From NCBI GenBank assembly GCA_032718475.1, contig JAUCBJ010002401.1:1-36564 (forward strand): a stretch of DNA of 36,564 nucleotides, in the 5' to 3' direction. Below the pieces are notes generated by a model, which saw only the letters and a list, made by a program, of their open reading frames with translations, was not told where the DNA came from and searched no databases. The position numbers and the translations under genes are program-made. This DNA comes from Nemertoderma westbladi (Eukaryota; Xenacoelomorpha; Nemertodermatida; Nemertodermatidae). This document shows positions 11,414-21,842 of this stretch, in pieces. How positions within the stretch are numbered: position 1 is the first letter of the stretch; every line of letters begins with the position of its first letter.

Positions 11414-11835
11414 CAGAATATGGTGTATTTATTAAATAGAATAAAAATGGCCTGCATGCATAGGAAGCAAATACATGCAACATTCGAATGCCCATATCTC
11501 AGGTACTTGTTATTATGTTAATATGTTTACATTTCTGGAATCCGTGCACGGTCAGCTTTCTATTGGTACCAACAAATCACGATAAGGTTCAAGAATAACT
11601 ACAGTGTAACTGATGAAATATGACCGGAGACACATTTTTTAAACGCTTGAGGAAAGCAAAAATAAAAATTCTGGCTCACCCACCCAGGAGGAGTTGAATG
11701 AAACTACTGTATCTCTGTTTCAAATTTCATACAATCTCATTAAGATTTGTAGAAAAAATTTGGTGGGGGGGGGGGGGGGGGGGCATTTACCAGAATAACG
11801 ACAGTATATTCCGGGGCATGGTGTACAGAAATCTG
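11414..11835 (-). repeat. Right long inverted-repeat arm
   Basis: This is the reverse-complement partner of 8618-9073. It carries a G19 run at 11765-11783 where the left arm has C8, which suggests the homopolymer has expanded or slipped in one arm. Confidence 0.85.
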
Positions 11836-13659
11836 TACTTAAGGCCGGAGTACATTAATTAATTAATTAAATAATTAAAGTTAAAAGAATGTGAGTTCTA
11901 GCTGCATTTTCAATGGGGGTCTTTCTAACTAAAGTAATAAAAACAGAAGAATGGCCATTTATTTCCATTGTAAGATTTTCATCCAAAATGATACACGTAG
12001 GCCTAACTACAGTACAGTATATAGAAAACGGACAATAATACAATCTATTTGATTTACGCAAAACATATTTGATGATGGATAAAGTCCACATTATTTGACT
12101 GTGTTGGTAGCAGATTTGTTCTTAACAGACGCAATCGTATTGTTTGTTAAATTAGATTTAGCTAATCAAATCCTATTCCTCTATAGCCCATTCGAGATTT
12201 GACCTATAGACTTTGGAAAACAACGCTATTACAGTAGTAGTAATAGCCTACATTTGAATAGACTCAGGCCTTATTGGCCTTCTTCATTATTTATTTCACA
12301 TTTTGTTTTTACTTTTTACATTCACAATAAATAATAACATTTTACAAAAGTTCCCAGCCAGTATGGAATAAGGCAACTCCAATGGGATTTATTTTTTGAT
12401 ATAGTTAATTAAACCCAGAGAAGAAAAGCAGGGCAGGGGATGGGGGGGGGGGGGGGGGTTGTCCCATTTCTCTTGTCCCATAGCAACTACAATCAAAATC
12501 GAAGTACAATTGTAATTTGCATATTGTTACTGGCAATCCATCCAACTTGAACCAACCAGGTTTCAGATGCTAGCTTAACAGGATGTGTTGCTGAGAATCA
12601 ATCAGCCCACACAGGATGTCTTTAATGCAACTCCAGGCCTAACAGTAAACCTTAACTGTAACTGTAATATATACAGTAGGCCTATTGTACCAATGTAATA
12701 TTGTCATTGCGGTAGTTGCATTTTACAGTGCCGGTATGCTGCTGACCTGTGTGGTGTGTTAAACGTACAAAAATAGTGATTGACTGGTGAAAATGTAGCC
12801 ACCAGAATGAGCAGGTTGCAGGATCACAATTAATAACATGTAGTCATACTGTATGTATATAGTTTGTTTAAAAATTGCAACATGCTACTGAAGAAATACT
12901 GTACATAAAATTATTGTTGCTGAATACGGTATTGTGGTTGAAATTTCTCAAATTTATACATATTTGAATGTCCTCATCAGAGAAATCGTTAATCGAGTTT
13001 CATTGCAAACTTTACAAGGTTAGCAATTTATACCCAAAATTTATACCAAATTTATACAGTAATAGGATTGATAGAGCATCAAAAAGAACAGGTTTATACC
13101 GAAAGCTAACGAATTTCACTCAACTAGTCAGAATTGATGCCAATATTTTACGTTTACTTGGCCACAAGGGCATGTCAACTAGTTGATCTTACAAGCAATT
13201 ATAAACGCACCGATACGGTGACAGATTGATAAACCGTATTATATATATATATAACCGTATGTATAAACCGTTATTAGTAACAACTGGTAGCAGGAGCTGA
13301 AGTCAAAACTAATTGAGATATTTATTTAATCATTTGGAATATTTGTAAAAATACGGCGACGGAAAAGCAATTGAAAGTTTTCAGTTCAGTGTCATCGTAA
13401 CAAATCATATTGAGCAGTAAGTAAAGTCTACAATACTCCGTTATTGAATGTACAGCAGTAATGCAATGTATTGTCGTCTAGATTATAAAATAAATACCTT
13501 ATATATACGGCTAAATAACAACTCGTTGTTAATCCTAAACAACGTTAAAAAGGTACAATAAAATTAATTACATATTATTACGGAACAATAACAGCAAGGC
13601 TACCAGTTGAAATTTTTATAACTTTTTGTTGGCCACAGCTTTGCAAAGTCGGCAATGAC
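11836..13659. other. AT-rich intergenic stretch, no gene
   Basis: There is no credible ORF or RNA gene here. Notable items are a TTAA-rich run at 11850-11880, a G17 homopolymer at 12442-12458, and a short TA microsatellite near 13240. Confidence 0.5.
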
Positions 13660-13730
13660 GTTCAGGTGGGATCGTTCTGGTGACCTCCGGGTTGGAAGTC
13701 TGACGCTCTAACCATTCAGCTAGCAGCTCA
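13660..13730 (-). repeat. tRNA-like (SINE-like) segment
   Basis: Read on the minus strand, TAGCTGAATGGTTAGAGC fits the tRNA D-arm/box A consensus. It is followed by GACTTCCAACC, resembling an anticodon loop, and then a degenerate box B ending in GATCCCACC. No complete cloverleaf can be drawn, so this is a decayed tRNA pseudogene or a SINE head rather than a working tRNA. It directly adjoins the 40-bp inverted repeat at 13727. Confidence 0.4.
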
Positions 13731-14124
13731 GGTAAAAGATAGACCTGGAAATACTATCTGATACCTCTCATATGAAACCACTCATTCACCCATAACACCA
13801 ATTATAAAATTATAAATATACCGGTCGCAATTCTCTATGGGTGTGACTGTCCTACCTAAATTAGTAGTTAAGTGTATAATTAATCATTGTGTCCGTAATG
13901 GTTCATGGTTTAATATGCACTACCCTTTCATTGTACCGAGTGGTTAAAGTAGAGGGCAAAGTACTGTAGGGTTGAGCACTGTGGCAGCATATGATGGTAT
14001 TGACAGATGGGAGGCCACGAGGAGGTAAATTGCGGACATACAAGGTATCAGATAGAATTTCCAGGTCTATCTTTTACCTGAGCCGCTAACTGCCACTCAT
14101 TCACCCATAACACCGATAATAAAA
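13727..14124. repeat. 40-bp inverted repeat pair with linked direct repeats
   Basis: The 40 bases at 13727-13766 and at 14043-14082 are reverse complements with a single mismatch. Each arm is followed, in the same direction, by a direct repeat (13778-13810 and 14093-14124) built on CCACTCATTCACCCATAACACC. This mixed inverted/direct arrangement fits an inverted segment within a duplicated unit, or a small non-autonomous element, about 250 bases upstream of the first SLC13 gene. Confidence 0.75.
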
Positions 14125-14378
14125 TGATATAGGTTACATTATGGCAATACCATGACTGGTTATATTTCCCGAGTTTTGCCGTATTTATTATACCGGTACT
14201 ATTTGTTAATAACTTGTGAGATAAACCGAACCATGTATTATCCATCTTGTAATATTACAGACTATGTATGGACGCCATGTATTATTCATTTTATTAATTT
14301 CCTTGATTAACCAATGTTGAAATTTGTATAAGATTTGAATGGGATACAACTAATTAACAATTAAACAATTAAACAGCT

Positions 14379-16124
14379 ATGGGTTGTATGAAATTTCTTA
14401 AAGCGAATTATAAACTACTTATTATCATTTTGGCTCCTATAATATTTTGCCCTTTACCTATTGTTCTACCAAGCAAACATTTTATATGCGCCTACTGTAT
14501 CCTAATCACCGCCACCTATTGGGTCTTCGAGGTTGTCCATATCAGCATCACGGCTCTGCTTCCTCTCTTCCTGTTCACAATGTTCGGAATCTCGTCTGCT
14601 ACATCTTTGTACTCAGCTTTCATGACCGATTCTACATTCAATATATTTGGTGCTTTGGTGTTAACAGCTGCTGTACAGAAATGGGACCTCCATAAACGGA
14701 TAGCTTTGGGTTTCCTTACACCGTTTCCACCGCAGCACCGCTGGTTGATGCTCGGCCTTATGATAATCACAGGTTTTCTATCGATGTGGTTTAGCAACAC
14801 GGCTGTTACAGCAATGATTACACCAATAGCCATTGCTATTCTTCTGGAGATCAGACAACAAAAGACCATAACCTACAGAGTTCATAGAAACAATGACAAT
14901 GACAACAACGATCCTGACCAGGATCACTCGTTAATGGAAATTATAGAGATTTCGGAACCATGTCCGGATAAACAATCGGAAACTCAAGACAAGAAACCAG
15001 ATGATGCCCAAACTGACTTTAAAATCGAACTCAGTGATATTAAAGAATTCACAACCCAAGAGAAAGCCTGTTTGTTATCTATTTGTTACGCGGCTAACAT
15101 TGGAGGTACAGCCACTCTCATTGGCACACCAACAAACCTCATTCTAGTTGGGGTTGTTGAGAAGTTGTATGACACAGACAGTCATCCGATATCATTCACA
15201 TCATGGATGTTGTATGCAACTCCAACTGCCGTTATCTGTATAATATTGGCGTGGTTTTGGTTGCAAGCAATTTACATCAGGTGCCAATGTAAACTCAGTC
15301 CTGATGAAAAGGCGAATTTGGTTCGAGTAAAGAGAATGCTAAGGACTCAATACAAAGCTTTAGGACCTATGAAGTTCTCTGAGGTTGCTGTTCTGTGTCA
15401 TTTCGTGGCACTGGTACTCCTATGGATGTTTCGCGATCCTAAAATATTTCCCGGGTGGTCGTATCTTTTATTGCCCGAAAATTACATATATATTCGGGAT
15501 GGTACAGTGGCCATGATAGTTGTCTTTAGTTTATTCATATTTCCTTCAGAAAAGCCGAACATGAACAGCAATAAACCTGTGCCCGCCCTCTTAGATTGGA
15601 CTTATATGGTCCACCATGTCAACTGGGGACTTGTACTGCTCCTGGGTGGGGGTTACGTCATGGCATTGGGTGTAAGGGAGTCTTGTTTATCAGAGTGGTT
15701 AGCTATTCAGTTCTTGGGATTAAAATCTCTTCCTCCATTATTAGTGATGTTTTTAATAACCACAACTGTGGGAATATTAACTGAACTTACCAGTAACACA
15801 TCAACCGCTAATATAATGCTCCCGATATTAGCTCAAATGGCGGAAGGTATTGGTGTTAATCCTTTATACCTTATGGTACCAGCGACCATGGCCTGTTCTT
15901 TTGCGTTTATGATGCCCATCTCGACACCTCCAAACGCCGTTGTTTTCGCTTACGGATCCCTAAGGATGATGGACATGGTTAAGGCTGGTATTATTATGAA
16001 TGTCGTCTGCATAGCAACTGTAATGTTAACAACTTCGACGCTTGGTGATGCTGTTTTCGGTCTTGGAGAACCAGCAACTTTTGGGAATCTTTCTGATGCT
16101 AATTCTTTAGAATGTGTATTTTAA
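14379..16124 (+). CDS. SLC13-family sodium-coupled carboxylate/sulfate transporter, copy 1
   Basis: This is an intact 581-residue single-exon ORF. It fits SLC13 (DASS/NaS family; SLC13A2/3/5-like), plasma-membrane proteins that import dicarboxylates, citrate or sulfate with Na+. Visible hallmarks are the first SNT sodium motif at residues 139-141 (FSNTAVTAM), IGGTATLIGTPTN (241-253), the glycine-rich LLLGGGYVMALG (420-431), the second SNT at 472-474 (TSNTSTANIMLP), and the family signature CSFAFMMPISTPPNAVV (506-522). There are about eleven hydrophobic segments. A hydrophilic cytoplasmic loop at about 160-228 is rich in Asp/Asn/Glu. The length is normal for the family. The start is the first ATG, in the same context as copy 2; an ATTAAACAG just before it could be the acceptor of a 5'-UTR intron. 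Genes of this family usually have many exons, so an intronless pair suggests a retrogene that then duplicated. The exact substrate cannot be read from the sequence. Confidence 0.93.
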   Translation: MGCMKFLKANYKLLIIILAPIIFCPLPIVLPSKHFICAYCILITATYWVFEVVHISITALLPLFLFTMFGISSATSLYSAFMTDSTFNIFGALVLTAAVQKWDLHKRIALGFLTPFPPQHRWLMLGLMIITGFLSMWFSNTAVTAMITPIAIAILLEIRQQKTITYRVHRNNDNDNNDPDQDHSLMEIIEISEPCPDKQSETQDKKPDDAQTDFKIELSDIKEFTTQEKACLLSICYAANIGGTATLIGTPTNLILVGVVEKLYDTDSHPISFTSWMLYATPTAVICIILAWFWLQAIYIRCQCKLSPDEKANLVRVKRMLRTQYKALGPMKFSEVAVLCHFVALVLLWMFRDPKIFPGWSYLLLPENYIYIRDGTVAMIVVFSLFIFPSEKPNMNSNKPVPALLDWTYMVHHVNWGLVLLLGGGYVMALGVRESCLSEWLAIQFLGLKSLPPLLVMFLITTTVGILTELTSNTSTANIMLPILAQMAEGIGVNPLYLMVPATMACSFAFMMPISTPPNAVVFAYGSLRMMDMVKAGIIMNVVCIATVMLTTSTLGDAVFGLGEPATFGNLSDANSLECVF

Positions 16125-16309
16125 TATGCAATTTATGAGGAATGTTTTATTGTGGAAGATGAGCCATTGTGTTGAAGTGGCATTCCCTGGCGCATAAGAA
16201 GCCTAAAAGATTTCTCCATTCAATATCCAACTCTTTTTACATTGTAATGTGTGACAGTTATCACTATGATCACAAGTACTGTAAGTTATGATGTTATGTT
16301 AAGCTGAAT

Positions 16310-16396
16310 GAAGTTGACTTGATTTTTGTTGGCTGAAGGAAGTTGACGTTATTTTTGTTGGCTGGAGGAAGTTGATGTTATTTTTGTTATCATATT
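16310..16396 (+). repeat. 29-bp repeat, three units
   Basis: Units begin with GAAGTTGA at 16310, 16339 and 16368, an exact 29-bp spacing, each containing TTTTTGTT. They lie in the 3' flank of SLC13 copy 1. Confidence 0.8.
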
Positions 16397-16456
16397 ATTC
16401 AGTCAATAATGTCTGTAATTAATGAGACTATATCAAAAGCTATTATAAATAACTAT

Positions 16457-16645
16457 TAAGTGACCACGTGAATCTCAAATGATCACCGCGATTAACATGG
16501 AATCCCATGAAATCTCAAGCAATCCCATGAATCTTAAGCAATCCCATTAAATAAGATATTGCATGAAATTTCAAGCAATCATATGAAATCACAAGTAATC
16601 ACATTAAATCTGAAAATATTGCATGAAATCTCATGCGATTACATA
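16457..16645 (+). repeat. Degenerate short tandem repeat downstream of SLC13 copy 1
   Basis: There are several imperfect units of the type CATGAAATCTCAAGCAATC, spaced at about 20-25 bases. Related sequence occurs at about 24225-24300 and 24605-24960, downstream of copy 2, so the repeat was probably part of the duplicated segment. Confidence 0.6.
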
Positions 16646-17330
16646 CACTTGATATTTCCATTATAAGATAAGTTAAGCCTACCTGTTTTAATTTTCCATT
16701 TATTCATGTGTAACCCCGTAATGTCATGTCCATGCCAAATCTGCCGTTAGTTGTTGAGAGGTCCGGCTTCTCCAGTCCTCAGACACACCGGATATCGCCA
16801 ATAAATCCAATGCAGGTCCTCATCAACATTCAATCTTCATTTAACAGCAGAAGAACTCGTCGAGGTGTTGTCTCATCCACACCATTTAGACTTTGCACCA
16901 ATATATCGAGACAAATGAAATTAATTATGCCGAATATGAACAGAAACACAACCGCCATGTTACAAAATCGTATAAATTACTTGAATGCGGACAATAATTT
17001 ACAGAGAATAGTCAGATACAGCTCAATTTAGATGTTCAGACAGGCATTTCAGATGAAGTGAGCAGAAACTGTGTGTGGAAATAGTGTGAGGTAAATGAAT
17101 ATTGTTCCCCGCAAACAATACGGCCCGCATGGCTGGCACCCTCCATGCCACAGTCAACCAGGTAAACATATGAAAAAAATGGGTTTGAGTGTCCAATGGT
17201 CAAAGTCACCTGGTGACAGAGAAAACGAGATCATTAGTCATAATTACATAATTGCAATAATAATCATGATTATTATTTCATTTCATGAACACGGCTATTC
17301 TAGCTCATAGAAGGATAATTTAAAAGTTAT
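16646..17330. other. Intergenic, no supported gene
   Basis: Two ORFs (16726-17031 and 17095-17310, plus) have no recognisable domain and no splice or regulatory context. I do not support them as genes. Confidence 0.4.
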
Positions 17331-17334
17331 CAAA

Positions 17335-18790
17335 AAATAAAGACTTACTTCTGGGTATTATCTTTGTTGAATTCTTTATGGGTTTCGATTCAGTCTCTCG
17401 ATCACTTATGTCAACATACTTGAGCATATGGGATTCCTGATGAAATTATTGCAGCAATCAGATCAGTATAATATGATGGTTTGATGACATTTGTGTCTAC
17501 TGTTGACGGTGACACAGAACCATTTGAAGTGTTATGGGGCGTCCTCCAAGGAGACACACTTGTACCATTCTTGTTCATTATTGTGGTTGACTATGTTCTA
17601 CGCATGTCCTTAGATCATCATAGTGATGATGGGGTGATGGCAACTCCACCTACTGGCTCCAGAAGTCGAGGAAATCCTACCAAGTACCTAACTTATCTAG
17701 TCATAGATTTTATAGATTTATTTATACATTATGTAAAAACAATAAAAATACACCAAACAATGTACCGGTATAAAGGTATTGTCCAACATAACATATAGGA
17801 TTACCCCTAAAGCTTTGCAGCTTATTTCCAAGGGGGTCCTTTATGTTACTTGGTTACAAATACAAAATTACACTACGCTAACCTAAAACCAATATATAAC
17901 GTAATTACACTATGTACATGTACAACTTTACCGAGAGCGTGACAATGTCCGACTCAACGATAAAGATGTAATGTACAGAACAATTTATTATAAAACGTAA
18001 TTACAGTATAAATAGTAAATAATTAATAAACTAATAACTTACTGTAGGACTATTGTACCTATTTTTACATTGCACACGGAGATGAGATTTAACTGCAGAT
18101 TTAAAAGAATGTTGATTATTTAGGTTTTTAATTTCATTAGGCAGAGCGTTCCAATTTTTTATGCCGTTAAAAAAGAAAGTATCAGATTCAAAGGATTTAC
18201 AATTCGGGAGGTAGAAGTTTGAAGCACTAGCTCTGGTACTGTAAGAGTGTGTATCGCGTACTCTGTTGAATTTTTGTTTTAGGTAATTGGGACATTTACC
18301 ATTATACACTTTATGCACATGGTTAAGGCGTAGCTGCTTAACTCTACTATCTAAGTTAAGTAGTCCAGATTCAGAAAAGTCGTCTGGAGTTAGGTGGTGC
18401 CTAGGTTTGTAGTCTTTAATAAATCGTACTACTTTATTCTGAGCTACTTGTAATTTACATTTAAGCTGTTTGGTTAAGCCTTCATACCAAGAAGAGCATG
18501 CATCAGTCTTTACTGATGACTTTGGGGTACTCTCAGAATCACTAGAAGGAGCACAATGGATCCTTAGCGTATTAGAACAGGCTGCTTGTAGTGTTGGTTT
18601 TTTTGTTAACACCAAGAAGACGAACATTTTGACAGTGAACTTTGACACCCCTCAAGAAATATCTGATCGCAAGGGCATAAGCTCCAGGGATGGCTTGCAT
18701 CAGCATGTGGATGACTCTGCTTCTTGGGATCACGGATTCGGAAGTCAGGTTAACACCTTCGGATACGCTAGGGAAAGGCATGGGCATCTT
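17335..18790 (+). mobile_element. LINE reverse-transcriptase remnant split by a later insertion
   Basis: The left part (about 17335-17713) encodes IFVEFFMGFDSVSRS (motif A region), then EVLWGVLQGDTLVPFLFII (motif B) and VVDYVLRMSL, ending in NPTKYLTYLVIDF. The right part (about 18505-18700) resumes with VFTDDFGVLSESLEGAQ (motif C, here TDD where the family has ADD) and then VGFFVNTKKTN. Reading straight across 17714-18504 restores the usual order of motifs, so that block is a later insertion. Stops and frame breaks (near 17425-17470) show it is dead. Confidence 0.75.
17714..18504 (-). mobile_element. 5'-truncated LINE 3' end inserted antisense into another LINE
   Basis: The minus frame (stop near 18031) encodes the C-terminal tail of a LINE ORF2: CSSWYEGLTKQLKCKLQ, VAQNKVVRFIKDYKPRHH, RLNHVHKVYNGKCPNYL, FFFNGIKNWNALPNEIKNL, and an SFKSAVKSHL ending. 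Tails like this are common in animal LINEs of the Jockey/CR1/L2-like groups. The 3' UTR extends left to about 17714. The ORF of 18031-18648 runs past the junction into the host LINE, so its first ~48 residues are not part of the element. Target-site duplications are not clear. Confidence 0.75.
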
Positions 18791-18814
18791 TGAATAGTCT
18801 ATTCAGTGTTTCAT

Positions 18815-20560
18815 TAGTCTCCCAAGCTTGTGACTTCAATGGAACCGCTTCCACTTTGCAGGACATTGCTTTCGCCGTGAGGACCAGACTGTGCATAATC
18901 TTGTATCTTGGCAACCTCATGGAATAATTGTAGTGAATAAGCATGATAGTCCATGACTTTCTTAAAACGCCTCTTACAGGGCACTGGCCTTCTTAAAGAT
19001 GTGGATGAACTAGCAAATGTTATGGGTGAAAGGGAGTTGTGGTGGTGCAATTTCTATATATATAATGCAGGTAATTGTCAGAACCGGCATGTATATACCA
19101 TATAGGTTCGGACCCATGAGGAGACGAGGTCGGCTGAGCAGTTTTCAAATGGTCTGGATTTTTGTTCTTCTGTTAGTAAAGGTTCTCGAGGGAGACTGTG
19201 GTGGAGTTCCTGACAAGGTCCACAAGAGACAATGAGGTGGTGGATATCTTCACCAAGTTTGGGCCAAAAGACAACTAGTCGTGCACGTCTTTTGGTCTCT
19301 CAATCCCTTGATGGGATGCATGAGGTTAAGATGAGATTAAGGCAGCCTTGACTGCCTTGAATGCTGAATCATGGGTTGTTTCCCGCAGAAAGGAATTACT
19401 CAACTTGAGTGTTGAGAAGTGGTTGCAGTGGCATTGCTGTTGGGGTAATACATTTGGAGAAGTTGTCAAGGTGCTCAACCAGACCCAAAAAAAAAGGAGT
19501 GGAGTTGAGTAACATTTGTGGGTTTGGGGAAGTTAGCAATAGCAGAGAGTTTGCGAGGGTCTGTTTCCACCCCAGCACACGATACATAATATCCGGCAAA
19601 TTCAACCCGAGGTTCACCATACTGGAATTTCTTTGGGCTGAGGCTTATCCCAGAATCTCGACATCGTTGTAGAATAATGTGGATAAGGGTGATGCGAGAA
19701 GAATGATCTGGGGAAAATGAAAGGATGTCATCTACGATTTTCCTTGTGTGTTTGAGACCATGAAGGGCCAGGTCGCCAAGGAGGTAGTAGACATCTCCTG
19801 TCGAGTTTAGACCCAAGGGGGCCCTTATGTACTTGAAGCATCCCCAAGGTGTGGCAAATGTTGCCCTGGGAGGACTCATCCAGGGCAACCTGCCAGTAGC
19901 CATCAACTGCGCCCAGTGTAGAGAAGAAGGCCATACCCTGGGGTATGTCTGAGACAGCACTATGGGGGTCCTCATTGGATAGACAGGGTGACGGATGAAC
20001 CGGTTCAATTTTGTCAGATCAATAGTTATCCTAACCCCACTATATTTCTTTGGGGCGTCTACAAGTGGATGGCACCACTCAGGGGGCTCAGTGACAGGGA
20101 CACTGATCCCATTGAGTATCATATGATCAAGTTTGGACTTTAAGGGATCACGGTATGCAAGTGGGATTACCCGGGCACCCCTGACAGCAAAGGGTTGGAC
20201 ATCATCAACCAAGTCAATATCTGGGGTTGGCTGGTCTGTGTGTTGAGAGGGCCTGAAGTGTCAAAAACATCAGCATATTCGAGCAAGAGTTGCTCCAGGA
20301 CATTGTTTATAGCGGGGTTGGGAGTAGTGTCTAGTCCTTGAGATAATTTTGAACAGTTGGAGGGGAAGTTTATTGAAGTTATTAGTGAATTGTGGTAGGT
20401 AAAGATCCCTAAACTGGTACTCATTTCCCAGGATAACAGTATCCCATCATACTCATTGGTCACAATGACGTGGGTGTCATAAATTTGATTGCTGAATAAT
20501 ACTGTATATTGCAGGGAGCCAATAATTAAAAGGAAAAGTCCATTAGCTGCCTCAACAGTC
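18815..20560 (-). mobile_element. pol: Decayed Ty3/gypsy-type pol remnant
   Basis: Read right to left on the minus strand: a protease C-terminal part (about 20560-20400, ending YDGILLSWEMSTSLGI), a linker with LLLEYADVFD, RT from about 20210 (PEWCHPLVDAPKKYSGVRI, DLTKLNRFI, then a piece in a second frame, FFSTLGAVDGYWQVALDESS at 19934-19870, then TFATPWGCFKYIRAPLGL and VDDILSFS), an RNase H-side piece DSAFKAVKAALISS near 19350, the integrase zinc-binding part ARLVVFWPKLGEDIHHLIV with CGPCQ near 19260, and an integrase-core start near 19140. At least two frameshifts and large deletions (most of RNase H and the integrase catalytic part) make it non-functional. The frame pieces and their order support Ty3/gypsy. 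Confidence 0.8.
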
Positions 20561-20583
20561 GGAGTGATTGGTTGTGAATTGGT

Positions 20584-20772
20584 ATTGTGGCTCCTCAACC
20601 GGGTAACGTGGCACCTCAACCGGCTAACATTGCTCCTCAACTGGGTAACGTGGCTCCTCAACCAGGTAACATCGCACTTCAGCCGGGTAACGTGGCTCCT
20701 CAATCGGGTAACGTGGCTCCTCAACCGGGTAACGTGGCTCTTCAACCAGGTAACGTGGCTCCAGGTAGAGTG
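20584..20772. repeat. 21-bp tandem repeat, about 9 units
   Basis: Units with GCTCCTCAACC and GGTAACGTG recur at 20590, 20611, 20632, 20653, 20674, 20695, 20716, 20737 and 20758, an exact 21-bp period. As 21 is divisible by three, several frames stay open (for example a repeated APQPGNV heptapeptide on plus). It abuts the 5' side of the gypsy pol remnant; the minus frame runs into the protease region, but this alone does not make it a coding part. Confidence 0.9.
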
Positions 20773-20840
20773 CCACCCGCCGCCTCAACCTGGGTACTAT
20801 AATTAATCAAAATACACAAACTGAAGGTAATTTATAGAGA

Positions 20841-20950
20841 TTGGAACAAAGTTCGCAATAATTGGAACAAAGTTCGCAACTAGGGGAACAATGTTCGCTA
20901 CCCGTTGGAACAACATTCGCAAAATTGCAATAGGAACAAAATTAGCGCCA
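20841..20950 (+). repeat. Degenerate repeat of about 21-26 bp with GGAACAAAGTTCGCAA
   Basis: GGAACAA-type units start at 20843, 20864, 20885, 20907 and 20933. The sequence is unrelated to the neighbouring 21-bp array, but the spacing is similar. Confidence 0.65.
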
Positions 20951-21274
20951 CCATTTTATACTTAGTCAACCCGACCGGCCACTGTTATGTTATTAATTCG
21001 ATTGACTTTGTTTTTTATAATGGTCCCGTCATCACTTGTTATTAGTCAGTCAGTCAGCCCCATTCATAACTATAATATATATGCGCCTATAATATATTCT
21101 AAACATATCATGTTTGTTTGATTGATTGACGGGTTTTCTATGCATCTTGTTCTTTTAATGTTTTGAATCCTCTTGACGGAATCCTGTCTAAACAATAATC
21201 AGTAATACCATCCTATTGTTATGGTAACATAGTGCGAACCATATAAAAGGTCACACTCAAATATCTACTGTAGA

Positions 21275-21465
21275 GCTGAAATACTAAACGCCACCTAACG
21301 TTTAAAAAATAAATACATTATGCATAAATAAATATAGGAACTTCCATTAGAGCACTGATAGAAGTCATATTATATTTGGCGTCATCGCAACATAACAAAC
21401 AATTATATATATATTGGAAACGGTATCGATTCAAAGGGTTGTTGTAGACCAAGCCAACTATGACA
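21275..21465 (+). repeat. Dispersed repeat, copy A (upstream of SLC13 copy 2)
   Basis: It shares with 27002-27172 the block CTAAACGCCACCTAACGTTT and the following AAAAAATAAA, then ATATAGGAACTTCC, GGCGTCAT/GACGTCAT, a GGAAACGGTAT/GGATACGGTAT match, and a GTTGTAG...CCAACTAT end. Both copies have the same orientation. A TATAAAAG lies shortly before each copy (21242 and 26989), at different distances. Confidence 0.75.
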
Positions 21466-21842
21466 TTTTTACCTCTTTATGTAGGCCTATGTATAATCAT
21501 TCAGTAATATAAATGTCAATAATGGGTGATACAGGTTTATATTGTATTCAGGGCAGACCAAGGTGTACGTACACCTTGGGGCAGACCCTACATAGTCTCT
21601 CATCCCTTGGGTTCCTTGAATGCGGTCAAAGTCAATCACATTATGCTAGGTCTGGCGGAGCTGTATTGTGTATTCGAATATTATTCGCTGTGTTACTATT
21701 TGTTAGATAAACTGAACAATGTATTATACTATGGATGCATATTATGGATGAATGCATATTAATAATTTACTTTGATTAACCAAAGTTGAAATATGTAAAA
21801 TAATTGACTGAGATACATTTAATTAAACAGAAGGAATTAACT

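Larger units (their letters stand above)
8618..11835 (+). mobile_element. Unclassified element with long terminal inverted repeats carrying a SAP ORF and a broken RT
   Basis: The left arm (8618-9073) and right arm (11414-11835) are inverted copies with indels. Shared stretches include ACACCATG near both outer ends, a C8/G19 homopolymer at the equivalent place, a block reading CTCCTCCTGGGTGGGTGAGCC on the left, and GTAGTTATTCTTGAACC. Between the arms lie a SAP-domain ORF (9183-9377) and RT pieces (9464-11291), all plus strand. The RT is of non-LTR type, which is unusual inside such long inverted arms. Outer target duplications are uncertain: TACT flanks both ends, at 8614-8617 and 11836-11839, but this could be chance. 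Confidence 0.7.

Noticed and set aside
14516-15784. ORFs inside SLC13 copy 1 in other frames (and the same set in copy 2, 21911-23227)
   Set aside because: Shadows of the transporter coding frame; they recur in both copies only because the copies are alike.
16726-17310. Two plus ORFs of 101 and 71 codons
   Set aside because: No recognisable domain, no relation to neighbouring elements, and length expected by chance.
21804-21842. Extended start of SLC13 copy 2 at a TTG
   Set aside because: Animal genes start at ATG; ATG 21843 aligns with the copy 1 start.
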